A DNA stretch of 64,000 nucleotides from Nocardia exalbida NBRC 100660 (GTDB taxonomy: Bacteria; Actinomycetota; Actinomycetes; Mycobacteriales; Mycobacteriaceae). The notes below the pieces were generated by a model that was not told the DNA's origin, made no database searches, and saw nothing but the letters and a program-made list of their open reading frames with translations. Positions 21,501-30,050 of the stretch are shown piece after piece. The first letter of the stretch is position 1. Each line of letters begins with the position of its first letter. A program made the position numbers and the translations under genes. The stretch spans positions 1 through 64,000 of the forward strand of contig NZ_BAFZ01000063.1 in NCBI RefSeq assembly GCF_000308575.1, read 5' to 3'.

Positions 21501-24500
21501 ATCGACCGGGTCAACGCCCGTTACGGCTCGGCGCTGCGCCCCACGGTGGTGTTCGACCATCCGTCGGTACGGCTGCTCAGCGCTCACCTGGCCGGACAAG
21601 GAGCCACGGCGGCGAGCACGCCGGCGGCACAGATGCCCGTCCGGACATCTCCCGTCTCGAACGTGGCGCCGTCGGGCGCCCGAACCGTCGCTGCGCGGGC
21701 CGCGCAGTCCAGCGAGAGGTCGGCATCGATGGACGTCGCCATCATCGGCATGTCCGGGCAGTTCCCGGGCGCGGCGAACCTCGAGCAGTTCTGGCGCAAT
21801 CTCGCCGATGGCCGGGACTCGGTGACCGAGGTTCCCGTCACGCGCTGGCCGATCGCCGACTACTTCCGGGCGGGGCAGGTGACCCCGGGCAAGACCTACT
21901 CCAAGTGGGGCGGATTCCTCGACGGTGTCGAGGAGTTCGATCCGGCGTTCTTCGACCTGGTGCCCGCCGAAGCCGACTACATGGACCCGCAGCAGCGGCT
22001 GTTCCTGGAGCACAGCTGGCTGGCCCTGGAAGACGCCGCCATCGACCCGAAGTCGTTGCGGCGCACCCGGTGCGGGGTGTTCGCCGGGTCGCCGGGGTCG
22101 GACTACGCCAACCTGCTGCGCAACCGTGGAGCGGCCGGTTCCCACCACATGTTCACCGGCAACAGCCCGGCCATCCTGCCCGCCCGGGTGGCCTATCACC
22201 TCGATCTCACCGGTCCGTGTCTGGGGCTGGACACCGCCTGCTCCTCGGCGCTGGTCGCGTTGCACCAGGCCTGCCGCAGCCTCGCCGCGGGCGAGTCGGA
22301 ACTCGCGCTGGCCGGGGGCGTCGCGGTGTTCGTGACGCCCGAGTACCACCTGCTCGCCTCCTCGATGGGCATGCTGTCGCCACGTGGCCGGTGCGCGAGC
22401 TTCGACGCGGGCGCCGATGGTTTCGTAATCGCCGAGGGCGTCGGCGTGGTGGTGCTCAAACCGCTGGCCGCCGCCGAACGCGACGGCGACCCCATCCACG
22501 GGGTGATTCGCGGGATCGGCATCAACCACGACGGCCGCACTAATGGCATCACCGCCCCGAGCGTGCGTTCGCAGACCGAACTGGAACTGGCCGTGTATCG
22601 CGACGGCGGGATCGATCCGTCCACCATCGGTTACGTCGAAACGCACGGCACCGGAACACGTTTGGGTGACCCGATCGAGATCGAGGCGCTCACCGCCGCC
22701 TTCCGGCGCTACACCGGCGCGATCGGCGCCGTGGCGGTGGGATCGGTGAAATCGAATATCGGGCACGCTTCGCATGCCGCGGGCATGGCGAGCCTGTTCA
22801 AGGTGCTGCTGGCCATGCGCGCCGGACAGCTGCCGCCCTCGCTGCACGTCGATTCGGTGAACCCGCTGCTCGGATTGGACGAGTCGCCGTTCTTCGTCAA
22901 CACCGAGCTGCGCGCGTGGAACAGCGCACCACGGCGGGCCGCGATCAGTTCTTTCGGTTTCAGCGGCACCAACGCGCACGTGGTGGTGGATGGCGCACCG
23001 GAGCCGGTGACGGCCCGCCGTGACATACCGGGCGGCCCGCAGCTGGTGGTGCTCTCGGCCCGCAGCGCGACGAGCTTGACCCGGATGGCACGGTCGCTGC
23101 GCAGGCACCTGACCGCGCATCCGGAGCTGGCGCCCGCGGACATCGCGCGCACGCTGGCATTCGGGCGCGCCGGTTTCGAGCATCGGCTCGCCGTGGTCGC
23201 AGACTCGGTGGACGCGATCGCGGCGCGGCTGGCCGCTTTCGCCGAGGGCGACCGTCCGGCAGGCGTCTTCACCGGAACCATCGACACCCCGTCCACGGAC
23301 CGGGCCGGAGCCATCGTGCTGGACGACCCGGTAGCAGCGGCACGGCAATGGGTCGAGGGCGGACATGTCGAACACGCGGGCTGGATCGACCCGGCCGCGC
23401 GCCGTATTCATCTGCCCGGTTACGAGTTCGACCGAGAAAGGTGCTGGGCGCCGGAGGCGAGTGGTCCACCTTCATACGCGGTCGAGGCTGGGCGCTTCCA
23501 CGATGTTTCTGGACTAGGCGACACCGCCCCCGTACCGGCGGCGTTCGCGCCCGAGACGAGGGCACTCGATGGCACTTCGGCACCGCGACAGGCCGCCGGA
23601 GGCTCGGCGGTACCGGCGGCCGCACCCCTGGGCGACCGCGGACACCAGAATGTCGACCACGACCCAACGCGTGGATCTGTGCCGTCCGCTGCCGACCGGC
23701 AGCCGCATGGACTCGTGAGCCCCGCTACCGGGGTCTCGCCGTTGCGACAGGCCGCCGAAACCTACCTCAAAGGTCTACTCGCCCAGTACTGCCGACTCGA
23801 CCCGCAACGGATCCGCACCCGCATTCCGTTGCAGGACTACGGCATCGATTCGGTGCTGATCAGCAAGATGAACGACCGGCTGGAATCCGATTTCGGTCCG
23901 CTGCCGAGCACCCTGTTCTTCGAATATCAGACCGTCCGCGACCTCGCGGGTTATCTCGCCGACGAGCACTCGCCGCGCGTGGCCGCCCTCACCGCCGACC
24001 CCGCTGCCGTGACGCCGTCGCCCGCCGGCGTACCCGGGGCAGCGCGCACGGTTACTCCGGAAAGCGTTGCTGCCGAACCCGCCGAGCCGATCCTCGATGA
24101 TGCGCACGATTCCGAGGACATCGCCGTCATCGGCATGGCGGGTAAGTTCCCGATGGCGGGCACCGTCGAGGAGTTCTGGGCCAACCTGAGCGCGGGCCGC
24201 GACTGCATCGTCGAGGTCCCGCCGCACCGCTGGGATCACCGCGAATACCTGTCCGAGGATCCCGACGAGCCGGGCACAACCTACGCCCGCTGGGGCGGGT
24301 TCCTCGACGACGTGGACAAGTTCGACGCCCGCTTCTTCGGCATCACCCCCAAAGATGCCGAGGAGATGGACCCGCAGCAACGGCTGTTCCTCGAAACCTC
24401 CTGGGCAGCGCTGGAAGATGCGGGTTACTCGCCGGAGCGGGTGCGCCGCAGCGCCGCGGCCCGTGGCTTGCCCGACGCCGGGGTCTTCGCCGGCGTGGGC

Positions 24501-27500
24501 TACGCCGAGTATCAGGCATTCGTCGGTGTGCCGATCTCGGGCTATTTCGCGGTGGCGAACCGGGTCTCCTACCACTTCGGCTTCAACGGCCCGAGTCTCG
24601 CGGTCGACACGGCGTGCTCGGCATCGCTGACCGCGCTGCATCTGGCTTGCGCGAGCCTGCGCCGCGGCGAAGCGGCCTACGCGCTGGCCGGCGGGGTGAA
24701 CGTGTCGATCCACCCCGGCAAGTACCTGCTGCTCGGCTACGGCCGCTGGGCCTCCACCGACGGCCGCTGCCGGTCGTTCGGCGCGGGCGGTGACGGCTAC
24801 GTGCCGGGCGAGGGTGTGGTCACTCTCGTGCTCAAACCGTTGCGGCACGCGCGCGCCGACGGTGACCGCGTCTACGGCGTGATCCGCGCCAGCACCCTCA
24901 ACCACGGCGGGCGCACCAACGGGTTCACCGTCCCCAACCCGGTCGCTCAGGCCGACCTCATCGGCCGGGCGCTCGACGCGGCGCGCGTCGACGCGGGCGA
25001 CATCGGTTACGTGGAAGCCCACGGCACCGGTACCGCGCTGGGTGATCCCATCGAGATCGCGGCGCTGACGAAGGCGTATCGCCGCTCGACGTCCGCGAGT
25101 GGCTATTGCGGCATCGGCTCGGCGAAATCCAGTGTGGGGCATCTGGAAGCGGCGGCGGGTGCGGCGGGCGTGGTGAAGGCGCTGTTGCAACTGCGCCACG
25201 ACACCATCGCGCCGAATCTGCACAGCGACCCGCCGAACCCGGGAATCGACTTCACCCAGACTCCGTTCCGCGTCATCGACCGGCCCACGCCATGGCCGCG
25301 GCCCGCCGACGGCAGGCCCCGCGTCACCGCCGTCAGCTCGTTCGGTGCGGGGGGCTCGAACGCCCATGTGATCCTCACCGACGCCGAGCCTGTCGCGCCG
25401 ACTACCGAAGACGGGCGACCGAGGATCGTGGTGTTGTCCGCGCGCGACGCCGACCGGCTCGCGGAACTGGCCGCACGCACCGCCGACCGGCTGCGCGAGC
25501 ATCCGCTTCCCCTGCCCGACGTGGCGTGGACGCTGGCCGTCGGGAGAGCCACATTCGAGCATCGCCTCGCGGTGGTGGCCACCTCCACGACCGAACTCGT
25601 GGAATTGCTCGACAGCACAGCCGATTCGAGCGCACCGGCACCGGCCGAAGGCCTGCTGGTCTTCCGCGGGGTGGCCCGCACCCACCGCGACCTCGACGAG
25701 TTGCCCGGCGAGTCGGATGCCGAGCGCGCCGAGGTGGGCGCACTGCTGCGCTCCGGCAATCTGCCGCGGGTCGCCGAGTTGTGGGCCGACGGGTGGACCG
25801 TGGACTGGGAACAGGGTTACGGGCGGCCGTTCGGCCGGATCGTGAGCCTGCCCGGTTATCCGTTCGCGCGGCGCAGGTACTGGATCGTCCCCGAGGACTA
25901 CCAGCGGCGCACCGACCCGGTATCGCAGGTGGTCGCGAAGACGGTGGTCGCGCGAGAAACCGAGCCGCCATCGGCGGATCGGCGCAACGGACACTCCACG
26001 AACGGCGCAGCGCACCGAGACATACCGGTGCCCGCCGAACCGGCGCAGACACCCCTCGAATCGGTCGCCACCGAGCCGTCCGGCGACGAATTCGACAGCG
26101 CGTTGCGCGATCGGCTCGCCGAGCACATCCGCGACATCTTCGCCGATCTGACCAAGACCGATCCGGCCGATCTCGACCTCGACGCGGATTTCACCGACTT
26201 CGGGTTCGACTCGGTGGCCACCGTCCGGATGCTCAACCGGCTGATGAAGCACTACGACGTCAAGATCCCGGCGGAATCGACCGAGCTGTATCCGACCATC
26301 GCGTCACTGTCGCACTATCTGGTGGCCGAGGGCATCATCACCGGGGCGGCGCAAGACGCCCCGCGCTCCACCGCCGTCAGCGCGGCCACCGTGACCCAGC
26401 AGGACATTCCCGCGGTGACCATGGACGCCCCGATCCCGGTGCGATCGGTCTTCATCACCGGCGTGACCGGTGTGCTGGGCGGCAAGCTGCTGCACGATCT
26501 GCTCACGCGCACCGACGTGCGGGTGACCTGCCTGGTGCGCGGCAAGACCGTGGTCGTGGCCGAGCAGCGGATCAAGCACTTCCTGGCCACCTACGATCCG
26601 GACGCGACCCTCGAACGGGCATTCGCCGAGCGCGTCACCACCGTGCTCGGCGACGTCTCCAGCGAACGGCTCGGCCTGGACGAGGACACCTGGCACCGGC
26701 TCGCCGACGAGGTGGACCTGACCATCCACGCCGCCGGCCGCACCACCCTGGTCACCTTCTACGACGCCCTGGCCCCGATCAACGTCGAAGGCACCCGCCG
26801 CGCGGTGGACTTCGCGCTGCGCTCACGAGGCAAGTACCTGATGTACGTGTCGAGCTTCAGCGCGCTGGGCGATCGGCTCAACTTCAACAACCCGCCGTTC
26901 ACCGAGCGCGATCTCGAACTGGGCCAAGGCTACGACCATCTGCCCTACCAGCAGACGAAGTACGAGTCCGAGAAGCTGATCCGGGCGGCGAGCGAGCGCG
27001 GACTGCTGTGGGACATCGTGCGCCCCGGAAACATCATGGGCGACAGCCGCACCGGCCGGTACCCGTTCTCCGAGGTCAGCGTCAAAGGCGCGTACTACGA
27101 CATCCTCAAGACGATGATCGAGACCGGCGAGACGATGCTGACGCCGGTGCACTGGGACATCACCCCGGTCGATTACGTCAGCGCCGCGATCGTGCACATC
27201 GCCCTGCACCGCCCCACCTACCGGGAGACCTACCACCTGACCAACCCCGATATCCGGCGCTACTACGACGTGGTCCGCTATGTCCAGCGCGCCGGCTACG
27301 AAGTGGATCTGGTGCCGCTCGAGGAATTCCATCGCCGGGCCACCGACCGGCAGATCTACCGGCTGGGCAGCGACGAGGTCTACGACAGCCAGACCCTGGA
27401 GATGTTCAAGTACGGCATCGAGCTGTTCGGCACCATCCACTACGAGGAGAGCTCCTACGCCGACTGCGCCTACACCCGGCGGGTGCTCGGCGCCGCGGGC

Positions 27501-27614
27501 ATCGACTGTCCGCCGACCGAGGATCTGGTGCGGGTGTATCTGGCGCACTGCGCCGAGGTGGGATACATCCCGGCACCGCGCGGGGCCCAGCCGGCCGCGG
27601 AGGTGCTGCGATGA
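15561..27614 (+). CDS. Trans-AT polyketide synthase, terminal protein with reductive release domain
   Basis: About 4017 residues. The ATG at 15561 overlaps the previous stop (ATGA) and opens directly into a domain, completing the split module. Domains by residue: DH 10-290 (HRVHGVRILP, FLDAS); ACP 307-380 (GLDSG); KR 437-887 (GGFGGIG, SSV...Y...N); KS5 909-1340 (DTACSAS); C-methyltransferase 1490-1843 (VEIGAGTGGS); ACP 1939-2013 (YGVDSI); KS6 2057-2480 (DTACSSA, ETHGTGT, SNIGH); ACP 2729-2800 (YGIDSV); KS7 2852-3277 (DTACSAS, EAHGTGT, SSVGH); ACP 3510-3590 (FGFDSV); thioester reductase 3627-4000 (FITGVTGVLGGKLL, YxxxK as YQQTK). There is no AT, so malonyl units must come from a separate enzyme, whose gene follows with another ATGA overlap. 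The KS5, KS6 and KS7 modules have no KR. The reductase should release an aldehyde or alcohol with NAD(P)H instead of a hydrolysed or cyclised acid. Confidence 0.95.
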   Translation: MSGIDLDSFATTLRAEDPVVRDHRVHGVRILPGVVYLDMILRAAMAAGYRPGDLTIREALFQRPVALGDDGAVRIAFRVDRPSGRIAIDVQRLDAAGQPVGPSEPVAECVVLLADSAIEPPGIDVAGFRASAQARGMAEMYAQSGSRGIEHRDFMRATGHFDRRDDLVTATLGLGPEAAAHLPGFLLHPTFLDASTIVPFIDPHRLGVDDDSAFIPIYFGDVRAWRATPEEVFVRATVRGGGHRGDLLEAEVALYDRDGSPVVGYRLTSKRVRGSADIQRLLTPPESASPPRPTASTPVAVASGDPRAVISADLAALVAGELGADPAGIATDVGFYELGLDSGRLLRLTAELEARVGEPLYPTLLFEYQTIEVLAGHLADTVGTNYRPRDATAHPAAGTAFGEPVVTGTESVADVRTAEPPTEAVTAVAVSAGADELITFGFDWEPDATTHPRREPEGLLVFDTAEHPYPHDEAVTVIRVRPGLEFVSGADAFVVDPANSQHMQLLVAQLTARRLRFDAALYLWPEAATDPQTLIERVYLPLRDLLRAAAGVPQSPVRRVLAFTPATPAGESSCALLGGLARTLRLEQPQPLLRAVQRDPAEAIGDLVAAELGIDERDPDTEIRYHGGRRQVRRARLLTDPMPSSGDAVLRPGSVVVVTGGFGGIGQQLSRRLAGEYGARLVLVSRRPLDAAAAGLLGELAGLGAEAVHVRADVSVAADAERVAAIAHATFGPVDVLYHGAGQLRDGLLSSTGRDDARSVLAPKVYGVEHLTRALPEARLTVLFSSVSAVLGNPGQADYAAANRYLDVLAEQRDRAGSRTISVDWPLWAEGGMRPPAEQIAALRRAGAGLLPTATGIDLLLSCATLDRAQLAAVWGEPEALRARLQPAAASTAPAAEPVAGDEHRAPAEEPIAIVGISGRYPDADDIEEFWRNLRDGHDAVRPVPAERWWLTAVQGTPGAPPMIGGFVRDVGGFDPQFFRIPPVQAPLLDPQERLFLQQAYAALEHAGYHHTDPAVRARRVGVFVGATWSDYRLLGVAATRDGDPVAVASIPSSIANRTSYTLGLRGPSLTVDTACSASLTALHLARRSLLDGECDAAIVGGVNLLLHEDKFLLLHSLGMMSDSGRCRPFSAGADGYVPGEGVGAMYLKPLSAARADGDTIHGLILGSAVNHGGQTSGYSVPHPGAQAEVIGEALRAAGVDPAAIDYLEAHGTGTPLGDPIEIAGVAAVFGRSGGSGRSRALGSTKSNIGHLEAAAGVAGLTRVLLQMRHGRIAPTPHAAQADPAIAFDSVPFHLPRELEDWPRRTVDGVAVARHAGISAFGAGGANAHVVLAEFVDDRIAPSGRGEPEIFVLSARTPQRLHRYAETMARHFRTLDPADFLDALRTLQVGRPALAHRLAVVASSPAEVADALDRFRTGQIGPVVTGTVEAQTQPPLAPATDDQELALRWVAGADIDWRGRGGPRRRIPLPGYPFERTDYWIIAPPRSGFDTAVRRFEAALQPTGIVEPGRAELGRYAAMLLFATLTDMGLTTGEWTQEALDARLGVRPGFDRLRTSCLDILQRHGLVRRHDDRIEVPGPPPGTGGMRADLLARFPETAPYVALLDACLAAYPRVLRGELSATEVLFPGGDLALVGAIYRGNAAYDFTNGLLAELVSAVGQRPGGTRPLRIVEIGAGTGGSTHAVLDALTARGIAFHYHYTDVSHSFLTHGRRTFGTRENLRFAVLDIDADPVTQGFSAHEADLVLCANVLHATRSIDATLRNIRRLLAPGGVLAFTEATTDLEVLALTFGLLEGWHAYRDPEARIPHSPLLSEARWQAALSAAGFSGVRSWGPGLSADEEPSFRLLAAVSATAQAAPAVAAPATTAQPSLADTARPPLPQEVAAEPAPVTQHHFAAEPAATAQPRFAAAAEPAAIRQAEPSVAAQQLAAVSASAQPGNAAALEAELVAIVADGLGVARGEVRADLPLSEYGVDSILAVKIIDRVNARYGSALRPTVVFDHPSVRLLSAHLAGQGATAASTPAAQMPVRTSPVSNVAPSGARTVAARAAQSSERSASMDVAIIGMSGQFPGAANLEQFWRNLADGRDSVTEVPVTRWPIADYFRAGQVTPGKTYSKWGGFLDGVEEFDPAFFDLVPAEADYMDPQQRLFLEHSWLALEDAAIDPKSLRRTRCGVFAGSPGSDYANLLRNRGAAGSHHMFTGNSPAILPARVAYHLDLTGPCLGLDTACSSALVALHQACRSLAAGESELALAGGVAVFVTPEYHLLASSMGMLSPRGRCASFDAGADGFVIAEGVGVVVLKPLAAAERDGDPIHGVIRGIGINHDGRTNGITAPSVRSQTELELAVYRDGGIDPSTIGYVETHGTGTRLGDPIEIEALTAAFRRYTGAIGAVAVGSVKSNIGHASHAAGMASLFKVLLAMRAGQLPPSLHVDSVNPLLGLDESPFFVNTELRAWNSAPRRAAISSFGFSGTNAHVVVDGAPEPVTARRDIPGGPQLVVLSARSATSLTRMARSLRRHLTAHPELAPADIARTLAFGRAGFEHRLAVVADSVDAIAARLAAFAEGDRPAGVFTGTIDTPSTDRAGAIVLDDPVAAARQWVEGGHVEHAGWIDPAARRIHLPGYEFDRERCWAPEASGPPSYAVEAGRFHDVSGLGDTAPVPAAFAPETRALDGTSAPRQAAGGSAVPAAAPLGDRGHQNVDHDPTRGSVPSAADRQPHGLVSPATGVSPLRQAAETYLKGLLAQYCRLDPQRIRTRIPLQDYGIDSVLISKMNDRLESDFGPLPSTLFFEYQTVRDLAGYLADEHSPRVAALTADPAAVTPSPAGVPGAARTVTPESVAAEPAEPILDDAHDSEDIAVIGMAGKFPMAGTVEEFWANLSAGRDCIVEVPPHRWDHREYLSEDPDEPGTTYARWGGFLDDVDKFDARFFGITPKDAEEMDPQQRLFLETSWAALEDAGYSPERVRRSAAARGLPDAGVFAGVGYAEYQAFVGVPISGYFAVANRVSYHFGFNGPSLAVDTACSASLTALHLACASLRRGEAAYALAGGVNVSIHPGKYLLLGYGRWASTDGRCRSFGAGGDGYVPGEGVVTLVLKPLRHARADGDRVYGVIRASTLNHGGRTNGFTVPNPVAQADLIGRALDAARVDAGDIGYVEAHGTGTALGDPIEIAALTKAYRRSTSASGYCGIGSAKSSVGHLEAAAGAAGVVKALLQLRHDTIAPNLHSDPPNPGIDFTQTPFRVIDRPTPWPRPADGRPRVTAVSSFGAGGSNAHVILTDAEPVAPTTEDGRPRIVVLSARDADRLAELAARTADRLREHPLPLPDVAWTLAVGRATFEHRLAVVATSTTELVELLDSTADSSAPAPAEGLLVFRGVARTHRDLDELPGESDAERAEVGALLRSGNLPRVAELWADGWTVDWEQGYGRPFGRIVSLPGYPFARRRYWIVPEDYQRRTDPVSQVVAKTVVARETEPPSADRRNGHSTNGAAHRDIPVPAEPAQTPLESVATEPSGDEFDSALRDRLAEHIRDIFADLTKTDPADLDLDADFTDFGFDSVATVRMLNRLMKHYDVKIPAESTELYPTIASLSHYLVAEGIITGAAQDAPRSTAVSAATVTQQDIPAVTMDAPIPVRSVFITGVTGVLGGKLLHDLLTRTDVRVTCLVRGKTVVVAEQRIKHFLATYDPDATLERAFAERVTTVLGDVSSERLGLDEDTWHRLADEVDLTIHAAGRTTLVTFYDALAPINVEGTRRAVDFALRSRGKYLMYVSSFSALGDRLNFNNPPFTERDLELGQGYDHLPYQQTKYESEKLIRAASERGLLWDIVRPGNIMGDSRTGRYPFSEVSVKGAYYDILKTMIETGETMLTPVHWDITPVDYVSAAIVHIALHRPTYRETYHLTNPDIRRYYDVVRYVQRAGYEVDLVPLEEFHRRATDRQIYRLGSDEVYDSQTLEMFKYGIELFGTIHYEESSYADCAYTRRVLGAAGIDCPPTEDLVRVYLAHCAEVGYIPAPRGAQPAAEVLR

Positions 27615-29542
27615 GCGCCGAGTGCACGATCGTCTTCCCCGGCCAGGGCGCCCAGCGCACGGGGATGGGAGCGGACTTCTGCGCCGAATACCCCGTCGCC
27701 CGTGAGACTTTCGCCGAAGCGAGCGCCGCGGTGGGCGAGGACCTGCTGCGGATATGCGCCGAGCGCGATCCGCGGTTGCATCGCACGGAGTACACCCAGC
27801 CGTGCGTGCTGACCATGGAAATCGCCGCGTACCGGGTGCTGGTGACCGAATTCGGTTTCCGGCCGGTCACTTTCGGCGGGCACAGCCTGGGCGAGTATGC
27901 CGCGCTGGTCGCGGCGGGCGTGTTCGAACTCGCCGACGGGGTTCGCCTGGTGCGCGCGCGTGGGGCGCTGATGCAGCGTGCCGCGCCGGAGGGTGTGGGC
28001 GCGATGGCCGCGCTGATCCGGCCGGATATCGCCGGCTCCGGGGTGGCGGAGCTGGTGGCCGAGGCAGGCGCGGAGGTGGCCAACGACAATTCGACCGATC
28101 AGCTGGTCATCAGCGGTGCGCGCGAGGCGGTCGCGGCCGCGCGCGCCGTCCTGGCCGAACGTCATCCGGAGTTGCGTTTCGTCCCGTTGCGGGTGAGCGC
28201 GCCGTTCCACTCCCGGTGGATGCGCGGCATCGAGGCGGAGTTCGCCGGACATCTCACCGACTGCGCGCCGCGCATCCGCGCCGAGCGTTCGGTCGCGGTG
28301 ACCTCGAACTACACCGGGGAGTTCCACCGGCCCGAAACCCTCGCCGAGCATCTGGTGCGCCAGATCTCCGCTCCGGTGCGCTGGACGGCGAACATGCGCG
28401 CGTTGCTGCGCTCGGGCAGCCCCCGCTACGAAGTCGGCCCGTCGGCGCCGCTGTCGAAGTTCTTCGCCACGCTGAGTGCGCCGGTGACCCGGATCGCGAC
28501 GGTGGGCGATCTGCGTGCCGTCCGCGGCGAGGCGGGATCTGAACATGCCGCCGTCGAGCCTGCTATGGCTACGGTGGCAGCGTCGGCCCCTGAGCGGGAA
28601 CGCATCGCCTCTGGCACGATTTCCGTGTCGGTGGCAGTGTCGGCCGTCCCCGAACCGGACAGCATCACGCCCGGGATCAATTCGGCGTCGCCGGTAGGGT
28701 CGACCACCCCGCAACCGAAAACTGCTGTGGTAGGGACTGATCCGGCTTCGGGAGCAACTTCGGCCACCCGCGGATCGGCGCGACCGGCCGAGACGGATGG
28801 GCTGACCATCCATCGCAAGACAGCGGGTACTGCAAGCCTGCGGTTGTTCTGCTGGCCGTTCGCCGGCGGTAAAGCCGCCGCCTACACGCCGTGGCGGCGC
28901 GAGCTGCCCGACTGGGTGGAGCTGTGCGTGGTCGAACTGCCCGCCCGGCAGCGTCATCTGGCGCAGACACCCATCCGCCGCTTCACCGACCTCGTCGACG
29001 CCGCGGTGGCCCAGGTCCTGCCGCTGACCGATCTCCCGTTCGCTTTCTTCGGTCACAGCCTCGGCGCGCTGACCGCCTACGAGGTGGCCCGCCGCCTGCC
29101 CGACCCGATCGCGCCGCGAGCGCTGTTCCTCGGTGGCGCGGTGGCCCCGCACCTTCCCCGGCCGGGGCGCTTGTCGGATCTGCCGGATCACGAGTTCGTC
29201 GCCGCGGTCGGTCATTACGGCGGAATCCCGCCCGAGGTGCGCGAGACCCCGGAGGTGATGGCGTTGTTCCTGCCCGCCTTGCGCAGCGATTTCGAGATCT
29301 TCGACGATTACCGGTTCGCTCCCGCCGCCGCGCCGTCGTGCCCGGCCCACCTGTTCGGTGGCCGCGACGACCGACAGGTGGCGGTCACGCAGTTGGAGGC
29401 CTGGCGTGACGTCCTGCCGGGACTGCGCTCCACCGAGTTACTGCCCGGCGGTCACTTCTTCCTCGTCGAGCAGCGGGCAGCGCTGCTCGGCTCGCTCGCG
29501 GACAAGCTCGCCGCTGTCCGCCCCCACGCGGTATCCGCCTGA
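27611..29542 (+). CDS. Trans-acting malonyl acyltransferase fused to type II thioesterase
   Basis: 643 residues, start overlapping the PKS stop (ATGA). Residues ~1-300 are a FabD-like acyltransferase: FPGQGAQ near the N-terminus, GGHSLGEY with the nucleophile Ser at nucleotides 27884-27886, and SAPFHS, the pattern expected for malonyl transfer. A ~100-residue Ala/Ser/Thr-rich linker follows. Residues ~415-640 form an alpha/beta-hydrolase type II thioesterase: FCWPFAGGKAAAY, FGHSLGALTAYE with the catalytic Ser, and GGHFF with the likely catalytic His. The AT should load malonyl groups onto the AT-less modules' ACPs; the TEII half should clear mis-primed ACPs. Both functions are common in trans-AT clusters, but usually as separate proteins or with AT-AT or AT-ER fusions; this fusion is less usual. 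The domain calls are firm; that the two halves work on the same synthase is inferred from position. Confidence 0.92.
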   Translation: MSAECTIVFPGQGAQRTGMGADFCAEYPVARETFAEASAAVGEDLLRICAERDPRLHRTEYTQPCVLTMEIAAYRVLVTEFGFRPVTFGGHSLGEYAALVAAGVFELADGVRLVRARGALMQRAAPEGVGAMAALIRPDIAGSGVAELVAEAGAEVANDNSTDQLVISGAREAVAAARAVLAERHPELRFVPLRVSAPFHSRWMRGIEAEFAGHLTDCAPRIRAERSVAVTSNYTGEFHRPETLAEHLVRQISAPVRWTANMRALLRSGSPRYEVGPSAPLSKFFATLSAPVTRIATVGDLRAVRGEAGSEHAAVEPAMATVAASAPERERIASGTISVSVAVSAVPEPDSITPGINSASPVGSTTPQPKTAVVGTDPASGATSATRGSARPAETDGLTIHRKTAGTASLRLFCWPFAGGKAAAYTPWRRELPDWVELCVVELPARQRHLAQTPIRRFTDLVDAAVAQVLPLTDLPFAFFGHSLGALTAYEVARRLPDPIAPRALFLGGAVAPHLPRPGRLSDLPDHEFVAAVGHYGGIPPEVRETPEVMALFLPALRSDFEIFDDYRFAPAAAPSCPAHLFGGRDDRQVAVTQLEAWRDVLPGLRSTELLPGGHFFLVEQRAALLGSLADKLAAVRPHAVSA

Positions 29543-29557
29543 TGAAGGGATGCAGTA

Positions 29558-29974
29558 ATGAAGGTCGAAGTCCTCACCCCCTCGTGCAACCTCGACACCG
29601 TCCGCGACGGGCGCGGCGGCATTTTCACCTGGGTCCCGCCCGAACCCCTGCTGGAGTTCAACCTGATCTACATGCACCCCGGCAAAGTGCGCGGCCTGCA
29701 CTACCACCCGCACTTCGTGGAGTATCTGCTGTTCGTGGAGGGCAACGGCGTGCTGGTGACCAAGGACGACCACGAGGACCCGGACTGCCCGGAGGAGTTC
29801 ATCCACGTATCCAAGGGCATCTGCACCCGCACGCCGATCGGGGTGATGCACACCGTGTACTCGATCACCCCGCTGACGTTCATCGCCATGCTGACCAAGC
29901 CGTGGGACGAGTGCGATCCGCCGATCGTGCAGGTGGCGCCACTGCCGCACACCTTGGAAGGCAACGGAGCGTGA
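29558..29974 (+). CDS. Cupin protein of the sugar 3,5-epimerase / ketoisomerase type
   Basis: 138 residues. The ATG is preceded by AAGGGA eight bases upstream. The sequence has a single cupin fold signature with metal-site-like histidines (GLHYHPHFVEY) and a glycine-rich turn (FVEGNGVL). The length and pattern recall the RmlC, FdtA and WxcM group of nucleotide-sugar epimerases and ketoisomerases. It is the first gene after the trans-AT and starts the sugar block, so a role in epimerising or isomerising a 4-keto-6-deoxy NDP-sugar fits. A non-catalytic cupin is also possible. Confidence 0.6.
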   Translation: MKVEVLTPSCNLDTVRDGRGGIFTWVPPEPLLEFNLIYMHPGKVRGLHYHPHFVEYLLFVEGNGVLVTKDDHEDPDCPEEFIHVSKGICTRTPIGVMHTVYSITPLTFIAMLTKPWDECDPPIVQVAPLPHTLEGNGA

Positions 29975-30050
29975 GCCGAAGCGGACGCGGCGTACAGGCG
30001 CGGTGGCGCAAGCCCGCGGCGACCGACGCGCACGCCGGAAAGGATTGCGT

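Noticed and set aside
20508..23411. Very long minus-strand open frame (967 codons) opposite the PKS.
   Set aside because: It is antisense to well-defined KS, ACP and methyltransferase domains; its translation is Arg/Gly/His-rich without motifs, as expected for a high-GC shadow. Similar long shadows opposite 5786-6970, 7817-9562, 23775-26252 and 46424-48424 were dropped for the same reason.
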